Assembly: GCA_963825425.1 (NCBI GenBank)
Contig: CAWGTF010000013.1
Coordinates: 124,001 to 188,000 of the forward strand
Direction of reading: 5' to 3'
DNA length: 64,000 nt
From: PALSA-607 sp963825425
GTDB taxonomy: Bacteria; Actinomycetota; Actinomycetes; Acidothermales; Acidothermaceae
Made by a program: the position numbers and the translations under genes. The notes beneath the pieces are model-generated. The model was given only the letters and a program-made list of their open reading frames with translations. It searched no databases and was not told the DNA's origin. Shown one piece after another: positions 20,601 through 28,071 of the stretch (position 1 is its first letter; each line of letters opens with the position of its first letter).

Positions 20601-20682
20601 CGACCGCAAGACAGCCTCCGACCAGGACGAGCGCCGTCAGCACTCGCGTTCGTCTCATTGCCCGCCCCTGGCAGCTGTGCAT
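17647..20682 (-). CDS. Secreted phosphoesterase (AcpA/phospholipase C superfamily) with Fn3 and carbohydrate-binding-like modules
   Basis: Intact 1011-aa reading frame. Starts at 20682 or, more likely, at 20658 (MRRTRVLTALVLVGG), giving a good signal peptide. Residues about 60-400 form the alkaline-phosphatase-fold phosphoesterase: HVIDIVLENESSGSVD (metal-binding Glu/Asn), SHPSEPNYIALESG, NGHDP and LITYDEG. Next are two Fn3 domains (APSPPTSVTATAGDGAATVAF and GPPSSLVVTPGDGRVNLSW), a jelly-roll-like module starting LLPDPGFESGNGGWVAF, a third Fn3 domain, and a second, closely similar jelly-roll module ending YDDCSVTAQ. The paired modules look like CBM4/9-type carbohydrate-binding domains. Likely hydrolyses phosphomonoesters or phospholipids while tethered to a glycan surface, which is inference. 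A 3-kb intact frame here argues against random decay of the region. Confidence 0.88.
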   Translation of the reverse strand: MHSCQGRAMRRTRVLTALVLVGGCLAVGAGSQLLARADAAAPLLAGTYCQGPQATQPQAGPTHVIDIVLENESSGSVDNSPDATFQRGTLDTQCGTFSETAMHSTSHPSEPNYIALESGLNPSINSGSDAQANFTLSNCPPSATNTPPTSSCTNGRGQLPSSTPSLYSLIEQQYGVSGWKNYSDDMPSNCAAGDGNPYATVNGTVYNRYLVRHNPAPFFSGPSCSTQSVPSGAWQSAQGALYTDLTSGNMPRYAFVEPNSIENGHDPISAAGGTSQIANIDQYLSAFMALVQQSPQYQDGSLVVLITYDEGIGAGPVSGEGATGENCADPNVSVQAVSCQVKTWIVGRYVPNYTYTGYMNQFGLLAATQRLLSLPPLLGHAGDSSTPDIVNGTVANPDPFNLAPTLNSTSAPTAPSPPTSVTATAGDGAATVAFAAPFSTGGSLVTGYTVTSTPGGITASGTATPIVVPGLTNNTAYTFTVTATNSAGTSIASAASNAVTPVAANAPGPPSSLVVTPGDGRVNLSWVAPPPVSGAPVTDYIVQYRLTGTSTWTSVDEGSIATTATITGLTNNTSYDFTVTGVNSVGQGPPSAVASATPTAPPTELLPDPGFESGNGGWVAFKIGTLSRVTSPVHGGSEALRVASPSTSASLVGLTQNAVISNSVAGRSYTASCYVQPTSGSLNVAIRWLEYTQNFSSVINLQSNQTNALPLAKWTNVAVTSTAVNSGERMIPQLYSSNETSTNGSLVYDDCSVTAASGTTSPTAPGAPTAVVATAGDASASVAFTAPASNGGSAITSYTVAASPGPATASGSASPITVSGLTNGTPYTFTVTATNVAGPGPASAPSSSVTPVHTVTTQLLPDPGFESGNGGWIAFKVGTLTRVATPVHGGASALRVAATGSAATLVGLTQNSVVSNSVAARSYTASCYVEPTSSGSLNATIRLLEYTQNFSSNTQLQTVTVNTLPLNTWTLVQVSGVALRAGERIIPQIYSSKETTATGSLVYDDCSVTAQ

Positions 20683-20766
20683 GGTCGAGGGACGTGTCCA
20701 CCCACCGCCCCCGGTAAAGCAATCTCAAAGTACCCGCGAAGCTGGGCAGTTGATACCCCTGGGTGG

Positions 20767-22377
20767 CTACGAGCGACAGAGGGACTTCGCCAGCAACGCC
20801 GTGTCTGCGGGGCTATAGACGGCGGGTGTCTGGGGATTTGCCTGGAAATACATGACGTCGGCAAGGTTCGGTGAGTGCACCAACCCGACGGAGTGTCCGA
20901 GTTCGTGCTGGATGATCGCGTACAAGCTCGCCCCTCCCGCGTCGTTGAGACCGCTCGGCAATGGCAGCACTGAGGGCGAGACGGCGACGACGCTCGTCCC
21001 GGAACCATCGAGCTGCCAGCGCGTGTAGCCGCCGAACTGCTCGCCGGCCGGGGCGGACCCGTAGAAGTTGCTGCTGGCAGGAGACACGACGGCGATCACC
21101 AAGTCGTCCGGGCCCTGGCTGAAGTTGGCCAGGGTCGGCACGAAGGACGTCGTTCCGTCGTAGCGATACGGCTGGCCGGTCCGCGAACTGAGGTCCGCGA
21201 CAGCGGCATGGACGACGGCGAGCACGGTCTGCTGTTCGAAGACGTCGGGTGATCCGTAGCCGTTCACGATGCCCGAGACGTTGACCCGGTAGCCGACCAC
21301 GTACGCGCACCGGGCGGAAGTGCGCCCGAGGTCGGCCGCATTGGCCGTCGGATTGGCGAGGCCGAGCGCTGTCCGTGCCGCGTTGGACACCGCAGCGCTG
21401 ACACCGTTGACGCCACCGTAAATGCGCGCGAGCGTGATGCTCGGCGAATGGGCCGTGAGATAGCCGGCCACTTGGTTATCGATAACAGTCGGAGCGTTCA
21501 GGAGTAACGGTCCGCCGAGGTGTGCGGCCTGCGCGCCACCGGCGAGCGCGTCTGGGAAGGACGCGCTAGTGGCGATGCCGACCGCCGTCGGAGCAGGGAA
21601 GAACTTCGCGGCGACAGCGGCACTTGTGCTGCTCGACGAGCCGACACCGAACACCGGGATTGCAGCAGGGTCGGCTGCGTGTGCAGCAGCTCCGATGCCG
21701 TACACCGTGCCCGGGTGGGCGGCGAGGTAGGCGGCATCGGCGCCTGGCAGGCTCCCGCCGTTCGTCAACAGCATGGCCGCATGCGCCTGTGCAGCGGCGG
21801 GTCCCGCTGCGACCGCGTCAGCAAACGTCGAGCCGTCAACCAGCATGACCGTTGCCGGATTGCCGAGGGCGTCAGCTACCGCGAGGGCAGTGCCAAAACG
21901 GTCGGCTCCGGCGTAGCGGGTGACGTGATAGCCCAGCGCGGTGAGTTGCGTCTCAATCGAGTTCGGCACGCTCGCCGGGCCGCCAAGCAGGTACACGGTG
22001 CCACCGGCGGGGAGAACCCGCAGGATTTCGGTCTTCGTCACCGACGGCAACGTGGCGCCGGAGGTCAGGAGCAGCGGCGCATCCTTGGCCGCCGTGAGGG
22101 TGACGCCAACGAGGGCGTCCGGGAACGAGTTGCCGCTCGCCAACACGACTGCGGACGCGGTTGCCGGGAAGGTCGACACCGAGGCAGCGACCGCGGTCGC
22201 AAACCGGTCGCTCCCCGCGATCCGGTCAACGACGGCCGCCGGCGGCGTCAAAGCGGGCAGCACCGTGCCATCGCCAGCGGCCAACGCAGAAGGCGTCACG
22301 AGCGTGGGCGCCACGGCAAAGATGGCGGCCAGAATCGTGGCACCAAGCAAGGCAGGAGTGCGCAGGTTCAGGGTCAA
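20767..22377 (-). CDS. Cell wall-binding repeat 2 (CWB2) protein with C-terminal metzincin metalloprotease
   Basis: Intact 536-aa secreted protein. A signal peptide (LLGATILAAIFAVAPTLVTPSALA) is followed by three CWB2 repeats (about residues 52-340). These carry RIAGSDRFATAVA, SFPDALVG, VLPAGGTVYLLGG and RYAGADRFGTALAVADALG, the fold that holds clostridial and actinobacterial proteins non-covalently to wall polymers. The C-terminal 190 residues form a zinc protease: HELGHSVGLVH at residues 491-501 is the metzincin HExxHxxGxxH motif, with a Met-turn in DVMYF. Together they make a wall-anchored extracellular protease. The same strand and a small gap suggest cotranscription with the phosphoesterase downstream. 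The CWB2 part closely resembles that of the protein at 36671. Confidence 0.9.
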   Translation of the reverse strand: MTLNLRTPALLGATILAAIFAVAPTLVTPSALAAGDGTVLPALTPPAAVVDRIAGSDRFATAVAASVSTFPATASAVVLASGNSFPDALVGVTLTAAKDAPLLLTSGATLPSVTKTEILRVLPAGGTVYLLGGPASVPNSIETQLTALGYHVTRYAGADRFGTALAVADALGNPATVMLVDGSTFADAVAAGPAAAQAHAAMLLTNGGSLPGADAAYLAAHPGTVYGIGAAAHAADPAAIPVFGVGSSSSTSAAVAAKFFPAPTAVGIATSASFPDALAGGAQAAHLGGPLLLNAPTVIDNQVAGYLTAHSPSITLARIYGGVNGVSAAVSNAARTALGLANPTANAADLGRTSARCAYVVGYRVNVSGIVNGYGSPDVFEQQTVLAVVHAAVADLSSRTGQPYRYDGTTSFVPTLANFSQGPDDLVIAVVSPASSNFYGSAPAGEQFGGYTRWQLDGSGTSVVAVSPSVLPLPSGLNDAGGASLYAIIQHELGHSVGLVHSPNLADVMYFQANPQTPAVYSPADTALLAKSLCRS

Positions 22378-22490
22378 CTAGTGGTCCGGGGGGTGGGGGT
22401 GGAAGCCATTTGTCCCTGTATCGGCCATTCCACGCCCGGGATGTACCCCCAGATGGCACAGCTTTGCTCCACCTACCGGTGGGCGGTGGT

Positions 22491-23141
22491 CTAGCTGCCG
22501 ACGACGATCAGGTCCGCCCACACCTTCGTTGCGGCAATCAGTTCGGCGTTTCGCTGATCGCTGCCTTGGGCTCGTCCGGCCGCGGCGTCGAAGTCACGAC
22601 CGAACTCCATGTGCCGTTTGATCAGCCGGTCCACCCGATCACCGTCGTCCGGTTGGAGGTACCAGACCTCGTCGAGCAATCCACGCACCGCCGCCCACCC
22701 GCCGTCCGGGCTTAAGAGGTAGTTGCCCTCGGTGACGACGAGGGGCACGTTGCTCGGCACGCAGATTGCGCCGGCGACGGGTTCTTCGAGGTCGCGGCGA
22801 AACGTCGGTGCGTATACGGCTGGCTCGGTGGGTTCCCGCAGTCGGCGAAGCAGGGCAACGAAGCCGCCCACGTCGAATGTGTCGGGCGCGCCCTTGCGAT
22901 CGTCGATGCCGAGCCGCTGGAGCTCCGCGTGAGCGAGATGGAATCCGTCCATCGGCACGAGTACCGCATCAGCACCGATCGAATTGACGATCTCGTCGGC
23001 CAACCGCGACTTGCCCGAGCCCGGTGCGCCGGTCAGTCCGAGAATCTGGCGGGTGGGCGAGGCTGCGAGCTGGCGCGCCCGGTCGAGTAGTGCAGTGAAG
23101 TTCGAACGCGCAACCTCCGGTGGGGGTGTGCGCACTGTCAA
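22491..23141 (-). CDS. Nucleoside/nucleotide kinase family protein (P-loop, uridine kinase-like)
   Basis: Intact 216-aa P-loop kinase. Walker A is GLTGAPGSGKSRLAD (about residue 36-50). MDGFHLAHAELQRLG carries the conserved Asp-Gly-Phe-His of the PRK/uridine kinase group and VVTEGNYLL is the strand-3 motif. HMEFGRDFDAAAGRAQGSDQRNAELI forms the lid and C-terminal signature of this family, members of which phosphorylate sugars or nucleosides. The TTG at 23141 overlaps the TGA of the VOC gene, and a GTG six bases further in (23135) is an equally plausible start. The substrate is unknown; nearness to a sugar ABC importer makes a pentose or similar compound possible. Confidence 0.82.
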   Translation of the reverse strand: MTVRTPPPEVARSNFTALLDRARQLAASPTRQILGLTGAPGSGKSRLADEIVNSIGADAVLVPMDGFHLAHAELQRLGIDDRKGAPDTFDVGGFVALLRRLREPTEPAVYAPTFRRDLEEPVAGAICVPSNVPLVVTEGNYLLSPDGGWAAVRGLLDEVWYLQPDDGDRVDRLIKRHMEFGRDFDAAAGRAQGSDQRNAELIAATKVWADLIVVGS

Positions 23142-23548
23142 CGCAGCTGGTTGACGCGGATGAGGTTGCCCGCGGGATCCCGGAATGCGCAGTCGCGGAT
23201 GCCGTACGGCTGCTCGGTCGGTTCCTGAACGACCTCGGCGCCGGCAGCCTGTAGTTGCGCGAAGGTCTCGTCGAGGTCGTGGGTCGCGAGGGTGATGATG
23301 CCGTAGGTCCCCTTGGCCATCATCTCGGCGATCGTGCGCCGCTCGTCGGCGGTGATGCCGGGGTCGGCGCCGGGTGGGTACAAGACGATGGACGTGCCGG
23401 GTTGGCCGGACGGGCCGACCGTAATCCAGCGCATCCCGCCGTATCCGACGTCGTTTCTGACCTCGAAGCCGAGGATGTCGCGATAGAACGAAACAGCCGC
23501 GTCCGGGTCGTCCTGTGGGAGGAAGCTTGCACTGATCGTGATGTCCAT
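23138..23548 (-). CDS. VOC family (glyoxalase/bleomycin resistance-type) protein
   Basis: Intact 136-aa protein with the paired beta-alpha-beta-beta-beta modules of the vicinal oxygen chelate fold: DPDAAVSFYRDILGFEVRNDV in the first half, and LDETFAQLQAAGAEVVQEPTEQPYGIRDCAFRDPAGNLIRV with the RDPAGNLI signature in the second. Metal ligands are not all obvious, and members include isomerases, dioxygenases and binding proteins. It directly follows a short AraC-type regulator and overlaps the kinase gene by four bases. VOC plus AraC pairs are a common two-gene module in actinobacteria. Confidence 0.87.
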   Translation of the reverse strand: MDITISASFLPQDDPDAAVSFYRDILGFEVRNDVGYGGMRWITVGPSGQPGTSIVLYPPGADPGITADERRTIAEMMAKGTYGIITLATHDLDETFAQLQAAGAEVVQEPTEQPYGIRDCAFRDPAGNLIRVNQLR

Positions 23549-23552
23549 GGCC

Positions 23553-24002
23553 TCACGATAGGTGGCGCTCGGCGACCGGTGCTTCTCGATTCCTGATCGG
23601 TCTGGTCACTTGTTTCGCGACGCACGATGGCATCCCCGCCGTTGCGCGCGCGGCCTCACGACGGTAAGTGCTAGGCGGGACGCCGACCAGCTCGGTGAAG
23701 CGAGTGCTGAACGTACCCAGCGACGAGCAGCCAACCGCAAAACAGACCTCGGTAACGCTGAGCTCGCCACTGCGCAGCAGCGCCATCGCGCGCTCGATGC
23801 GCCGTGTCATGAGGTAGCCGTACGGCGACTCACCATAGGCGAGCTTGAACTCACGGCTCAGGTGGCCCGCAGACATGTGCGCGCCGCGCGCGAGAGCCTC
23901 GACGTCGAGCGGCTGCGCGTACTCGCGGTCAATCCGGTCGCGGACGCGGCGCAACAACGCGAGGTCGCGCAACCGCTGCGCTGCTGCGAGTGTGCCGCTC
24001 AC
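23553..24002 (-). CDS. AraC family transcriptional regulator, DNA-binding domain only
   Basis: About 149 aa consisting of little more than the two helix-turn-helix units: MSAGHLSREFKLAYGESPYGYLMTRRIERAMALL and VTEVCFAVGCSSLGTFSTRFTELVGVPPSTYR. The preferred start is the GTG at 24002 (VSGTLAAAQRLRDLALL), as the longer frame upstream runs through the permease gene in another frame. Without a ligand-binding domain it presumably senses its signal indirectly or is controlled by level. It is placed immediately before the VOC gene, its most likely target or partner. Confidence 0.85.
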   Translation of the reverse strand: MSGTLAAAQRLRDLALLRRVRDRIDREYAQPLDVEALARGAHMSAGHLSREFKLAYGESPYGYLMTRRIERAMALLRSGELSVTEVCFAVGCSSLGTFSTRFTELVGVPPSTYRREAARATAGMPSCVAKQVTRPIRNREAPVAERHLS

Positions 24003-24049
24003 CTGCCCGATCGTGCCATATCGGGCAGACCAGTTGCGTGACCAGCCGA

Positions 24050-25060
24050 TCAGCGGCCGAGGTTGCGCTGGAGCAAGGCGTGTACCGAGACGGCAGCCAG
24101 AATGATCGCGCCGTAGATCAGCTCGGTGTAGAAGTCCTTCATGCCCACCGCGACGATCCCCGCCTCGATGCCGCCGATGAGAAACGCACCGACGAACGTC
24201 CCCCAAATCGTGCCGCGGCCACCGAACACCGAGGTGCCGCCGACGAAGACCGCGGCGAGCGCCGGCAACAGATACCCGGCTCCCTGCGATGGGTAGAAGT
24301 TGAATACTTGGAAGCTGTTCATCATGCCGGCCAGGGCCGCGAGGACGCCGGTGAGAATGAACAGAATCATGCGGGTGCGCATGATGGGGATGCCCATCAG
24401 TCCGGCAGCCTGTCGGTTGTCGCCGATGATGTGCGCGTTTGCGCCGAGACGATGCCGATACATCAGGAACCACAGGACGACCGCGACACCCACGAACCAG
24501 ACGAACTGCATCGGCAGGCCAAACCAACGGCCTACGAGCAGCCGGCCCGCGATCGTGTGCTCTGTCTCGGTCAACGTATAGCTGCGACCGTCGACGAGGA
24601 CGAGCGTTAGCCCTCGATACAGGAACTGGGTGCCGATCGTGACCACCAAAGCGGGAATGCCGACGACGGTGACGAAGAAGCCGTTAACGACTCCGGCAGC
24701 CGCTCCGATCGCGAGTGTTGCGAGAACGCCGAGTGTGACGTTGTGCGTCGTGTGTTCGACGCCGATGTAACCGACCATTCCCAGGCCGAACGTGGATGAG
24801 AACGACAGATCGATGTCGCCCGCCACGATGAGCATCGTCAGGCCGAGCGCAACCAAACCGAAGTACGGCACGGTCTGGGCGTACGACACATAGATGCGAC
24901 TGTGCAGGAAGGTGTTCGGAGCCAGGATCGTGAAGATCAGCCAGACGATCAAGAACGCAATGGTGATGCCGATGGGGGAGGACCATCGCGAGAAGAGCGC
25001 GCGTGCCTGACGTTCCCGACTCACGCGACTCGACACTGTGCGTTCCGCCGTCGCAGTCAC
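24050..25060 (-). CDS. Sugar ABC transporter permease (RbsC-like)
   Basis: Intact 336-aa inner membrane protein of the BPD_transp_2 family with about ten helices. ALGLTMLIVAGDIDLSFSSTFGLGMVGYIG is the conserved region of ribose/xylose/AI-2-type permeases, and GDNRQAAGLMGIPIMRTRMILFILTGVLAALAGMM is the coupling and EAA-like segment. GTG start at 25060 overlaps the ATPase stop (GTGA). It works with the ATPase and binding protein encoded just upstream as an importer of a pentose or other sugar. Confidence 0.9.
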   Translation of the reverse strand: MTATAERTVSSRVSRERQARALFSRWSSPIGITIAFLIVWLIFTILAPNTFLHSRIYVSYAQTVPYFGLVALGLTMLIVAGDIDLSFSSTFGLGMVGYIGVEHTTHNVTLGVLATLAIGAAAGVVNGFFVTVVGIPALVVTIGTQFLYRGLTLVLVDGRSYTLTETEHTIAGRLLVGRWFGLPMQFVWFVGVAVVLWFLMYRHRLGANAHIIGDNRQAAGLMGIPIMRTRMILFILTGVLAALAGMMNSFQVFNFYPSQGAGYLLPALAAVFVGGTSVFGGRGTIWGTFVGAFLIGGIEAGIVAVGMKDFYTELIYGAIILAAVSVHALLQRNLGR

Positions 25061-25883
25061 TGAGTTCCTCCGGCAGCTGGTTCACGGTTCGGTTCGGTGT
25101 AACCACCGGTCGAAGCGACCTGGCGCATGATCGACGTCAGCTCGTCTTGCGCGTAGCGGTTCTTCGGGAACGAGCCCGCGATGCGACCCCGGTCGATGAT
25201 GACGATCTGATCGGAAACCGAGTGCACGTGGAAGATGTTGTGATCGATGAAGATCGCCGACTTGCCTGCGGCCTTGATGTCGCGAACGAAGTTGAGGCAC
25301 TTCTCGGTCTCACTGAGCGACAGGCCCATCGTCGGCTCGTCGAGGACGATCAGATCCGCCTCGAAGTGCAGCGCGCGGACGATCGCGAGTCCTTGCCGCT
25401 CGCCACCCGAAAGCCCGGTCACCGGCGTGTCCGGCGTGAGGATGGCGGACGTGAACCCCATCGACTCGCCCATCAGGTCAGCCGTCACGCGGCGCATTTC
25501 GTGGACGTCGAGAAATCCGCCAGACCTTGGTCAACGGGCGGCCCATGAAGATGTTGCGCCACAACGACTGCTGCTCGGCCAGGGCGCGCTCCTGGTAGAC
25601 CGTCTCGACGCCAAGCGCCCGCGCCTTTCGGACGGTCAGGTCGGTTACCGGGCTTGCCGCGAAAGAGAATCTCGCCGCTGTCCGGCTGGTGGTATCCCGT
25701 GATGATCTTGATCAGAGTCGACTTGCCGGCCCCGTTGTCGCCGACCAGGCCGAGCACCTCGCCGGCGTTAAGGCGAAGGCTGATGTCGTGCAACGCGTGA
25801 ACGCCGCCAAAGGACTTCGAAACGTGTCGCAGCTCAAGAATGGTGTCGGACTTCGTCGGCGTATCTGTCGTTGCGGTTGTCAT
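25057..25883 (-). CDS. Sugar ABC transporter ATP-binding protein, single-domain RbsA-like (frameshifted)
   Basis: About 275 aa. ILELRHVSKSFGGVHALHDISLRL and Walker A GDNGAGKST in the first third, VYQERALAEQQSLWRNIFMGRPL after a frame change, then the signature LSGGERQG, Walker B LIVLDEPTMGLS and the switch His in FIDHNIFHVH. Typical RbsA proteins hold two such domains in about 500 aa; this one has one, as in the FrcA/YphE half-size group. Breaks lie near 25640 and 25500. It belongs to the binding protein-ATPase-permease operon, with a strong hairpin separating it from the binding protein gene. Confidence 0.87.
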
Positions 25884-25914
25884 TTGCGTCGGGTTCGTCC
25901 TTGTCCGGGGCCGT

Positions 25915-25945
25915 GCGGCCAGCGAGCGTGATGCTCGCTGGCCGC
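25915..25945 (-). terminator. Intra-operon hairpin between binding protein and ATPase genes
   Basis: Perfect 13-bp stem (25915-25927 with 25933-25945) with a five-base loop, located after the stop of the binding protein gene (25976) and before the ATPase start (25883). Likely a partial terminator or mRNA 3'-end stabiliser that raises binding protein output over transporter, a common arrangement. Confidence 0.75.
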
Positions 25946-25975
25946 GCCGCCGTTCGTACGGGCGGAATTACAACG

Positions 25976-27065
25976 TCACCTGATCTGCTTGGTGACGAGC
26001 GGCGCGATCAAGTCGATGTTCGACTTGTCGACGAATCCGCCACCGGTGTCGATGTGCAGGCCGCTGAAACCGTACACGTGCGTCAGGCAGAGCTGCTGCG
26101 ATGCCCATGTAGCCCTGCAGCCATTCCTGCTGGTCGATGACCAGGTTGACGTAACCGTCCTGGATGCCCTTCACCGTCGCCGCAGACATGTCGAACCCGG
26201 CCGCGTAGACCGAACCGGGCTTGAGGTTCGCGGCCTTCATGAAGGTCGGGATGGCCGACGTGAGGTTGCCGTGGTCGATGAAGATCGCCTTCACGTCAGG
26301 GTGCTTGGAGACGTAACCGGTGAAGATCGGAACGCCCGCCGACGGGTCGGCGTTGGCTGCGTCATTGATCTCGAGGTAGTCGACCGTCATGCCAGCTGCC
26401 GTTAGCGCGTCGGTGATGCCCTTGGTGCGCTCGCCGCGACCGGGCTGCGGCCAGGCCCCAGACAAAGACGCGGCTACCCTGGCCAGATTGCCGCGCTTGA
26501 TCGCCTCGTTCGCGAGCGCAGCGCCTGCGTCGTGCAAGGTTGCCCCGGCGTAGCCGGTGCCCTGCGCCGCGTACTTGGCCTCAGCTGCCGGCAGCTCGGT
26601 GTTCATGACCGTCACGACGATGCCCTGGCTCTCGGCTCTGGTCGATCAACGGGTCGAACGCGTGTCACCTGGGTGGCCCATTACGGCGATGCCGTCGGGC
26701 TTGGTCGCCACTGCCTGTTGGAACTGGGTGATCATCTTGTTCGGGTCCCAGTCGGACCACTGGTAGGTGACATCCGGCCCGAGTGCAGCGGCCGCCGCCT
26801 TGGCGCCGTTGTAGACAACGGTCTCGAACCCGCCGCCAGCCGTGCCGCCCGGGAAGAACACGATCTTCATTCCCTTGCAGAACTGCGCCCCGGTGGGCAC
26901 CGCACCGCCCGCGGCTGCGGCCGCCGTCGAGGACGTGTTGGCGGGCGCCGAACTGGTGTTGCCGTTGGCCTTCTTCGAGCTACTCGTGCACCCTGCGACG
27001 GCAAGGGCGACGATTCCTGTCAGGGCACCCGCGCGCACTGCAACTGACCAGCTTTTCGTCTTCAT
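25976..27065 (-). CDS. Sugar ABC transporter substrate-binding lipoprotein (RbsB-like; frameshifted)
   Basis: About 363 aa. The signal peptide ends in the lipobox LAVAGC, followed by a Ser/Thr/Ala linker. The body is a type I periplasmic-binding fold: KIVFFPGGTAGGGFETVVYNGAKAAAA, PDGIAVMGHPGD, a short frame-shifted stretch near 26650, then VTVMNTELPAAEAKY, GAGAAL-like helix 6 and VKAIFIDHGNLTSAIPTFMKAANLKPGSVYAAGFDMSAATVKGIQDG. A second indel near 26095 moves the tail (GLHIDTGGGFVDKSNIDLIAPLVTKQIR) to another frame. The ATG at 27065 gives the MKTKSW start. First gene of the importer operon, with LacI-type operator sequences upstream. The ligand is probably a monosaccharide but cannot be named. 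Confidence 0.88.
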
Positions 27066-27188
27066 TCGGCACCTTCCTGCGCCAAAAGCACTTGTTTGGG
27101 AGTTTTGGCAGTGGCCGCGTCCAAACTCAGCGATCGTCCTACCTGCGAGCGGACCACGGAAGCGGTCCCAGCTTCGATCGACGCTGAG

Positions 27189-27202
27189 TGTGCGCGCTAA
27201 CA
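27189..27202. promoter_or_regulatory. LacI-type operator upstream of the sugar ABC operon
   Basis: TGTGCGCGCTAACA matches 12 of 14 bases of the palindromic LacI-family consensus TGTTAGCGCTAACA and lies about 125 bases before the binding protein start. No LacI-type gene is present in the window. Confidence 0.5.
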
Positions 27203-27416
27203 TCAGGCTCCGTCAAGACCACGGTGCAGAACGGTAGGAGATCGCATCCTGCTCGTTACAATCCATTGCCGCGATCGATGCCTTTGCGCGCCGCGCCGGG
27301 GGGGAAACCCGCGATCCAACCTCCGAAAATGCGCGTTGGTGTGGACCGATTGCCGCTGTAGGGGCAGACCTGCTCAGCTGCAGCGCCATCGCCCTCAACT
27401 GGCTCAATGTTGCCAA

Positions 27417-27430
27417 TGTTAGCGCTGTCC
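27417..27430. promoter_or_regulatory. Second LacI-type operator-like site
   Basis: TGTTAGCGCT followed by GTCC keeps a complete left half and centre of TGTTAGCGCTAACA but a degenerate right half. It lies 215 bases upstream of the first site, a distance that could allow looping. Weaker on its own than the proximal site. Confidence 0.35.
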
Positions 27431-27631
27431 ATGGGTTGTGAACGTTCTACTGAACCGACTATTTGCGGCTCGCGAACCTCGAATTCGGCCATCGGCACCC
27501 GGTCCGCCGTGGGAACGTCGGCGTAGCTGAGCTGGGGACGCGCCGAGAGCAGATCGGGCATCCGAGCTATCGCCGCTGTGAAGTGTTCAGAGTTGACGTG
27601 CGCCGCGCCGGCTGCGCCGTCAGTTAGTTAG

Positions 27632-28000
27632 TGGAGGTGCCGGGAATCGAACCCGGGTCCTTCGGTACTAAGCCAGGGCTTCTCCGGGCGGAGCCTGCTT
27701 TGCCTTTCTCAGCCCCGACGGTCACGCAGGCGTGCCATCGTGACGGGCTCAGCTGTTGTTGGTTTTTCCGGGTGACCCCGCAGCCGGGTTACTCGGTGGA
27801 GCCTCCTGCTGATGCCAGATCCCAAGTCGGAGGCGATCCTGGGCTGACAGATTTCATTCTCTTACTTAGGCAGCAAGAGCGAAATCAGCGCGGTTTGAAT
27901 TCGCGTTTATCATTTGCAGCGCGTGGTTAACGAGATCATCGCTGCAATCCTCGGCCCGCTTCCCCTGCCTTAACATCCAAAGTCGAAACCGTTCACCCCC
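27632..28000 (-). ncRNA. ssrA: tmRNA
   Basis: Transfer-messenger RNA that rescues stalled ribosomes together with SmpB. The 5' end GGGGGTGAACGGTTTCGAC (from 28000) pairs with the 3' end CACCTCC before the discriminator A at 27632, and the T-arm GGTTCGATTCC is intact. The tag reading frame starts with GCG at 27904 and reads A-N-S-N-R-A-D-F-A-L-A-A before TAA (27866-27868), a typical actinobacterial degradation tag. The 3' CCA is not encoded (the DNA continues CTA), so it must be added after processing. It lies about 200 bases downstream of smpB on the same strand. Confidence 0.96.
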
Positions 28001-28071
28001 TGTGCAGTTGTGATTGCAGTCTACCGGCCCGGCGACCCAGACGTCGATCCGCGAATGCTCTGGCCCCCTGC

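Larger units (their letters stand above)
27066..27631. other. Intergenic region between sugar ABC operon and ssrA
   Basis: No convincing gene is seen in these 566 bases. Open frames of 60-100 codons exist on the minus strand but lack ribosome binding sites and family resemblance. The region holds the promoter area of the binding protein gene, two LacI-type operator-like sites (27189-27202 and 27417-27430) and the downstream flank of ssrA. Confidence 0.6.

Noticed and set aside
27256..27561. 101-codon open frame on the minus strand upstream of ssrA
   Set aside because: No ribosome binding site, no recognisable domain, mixed composition and overlap with operator-like sites.
27632..27665. tRNA gene (TTCGA arm plus acceptor)
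   Set aside because: The T-arm belongs to the 3' tRNA-like domain of tmRNA; the 5' partner lies 360 bases away and the tag frame is present.
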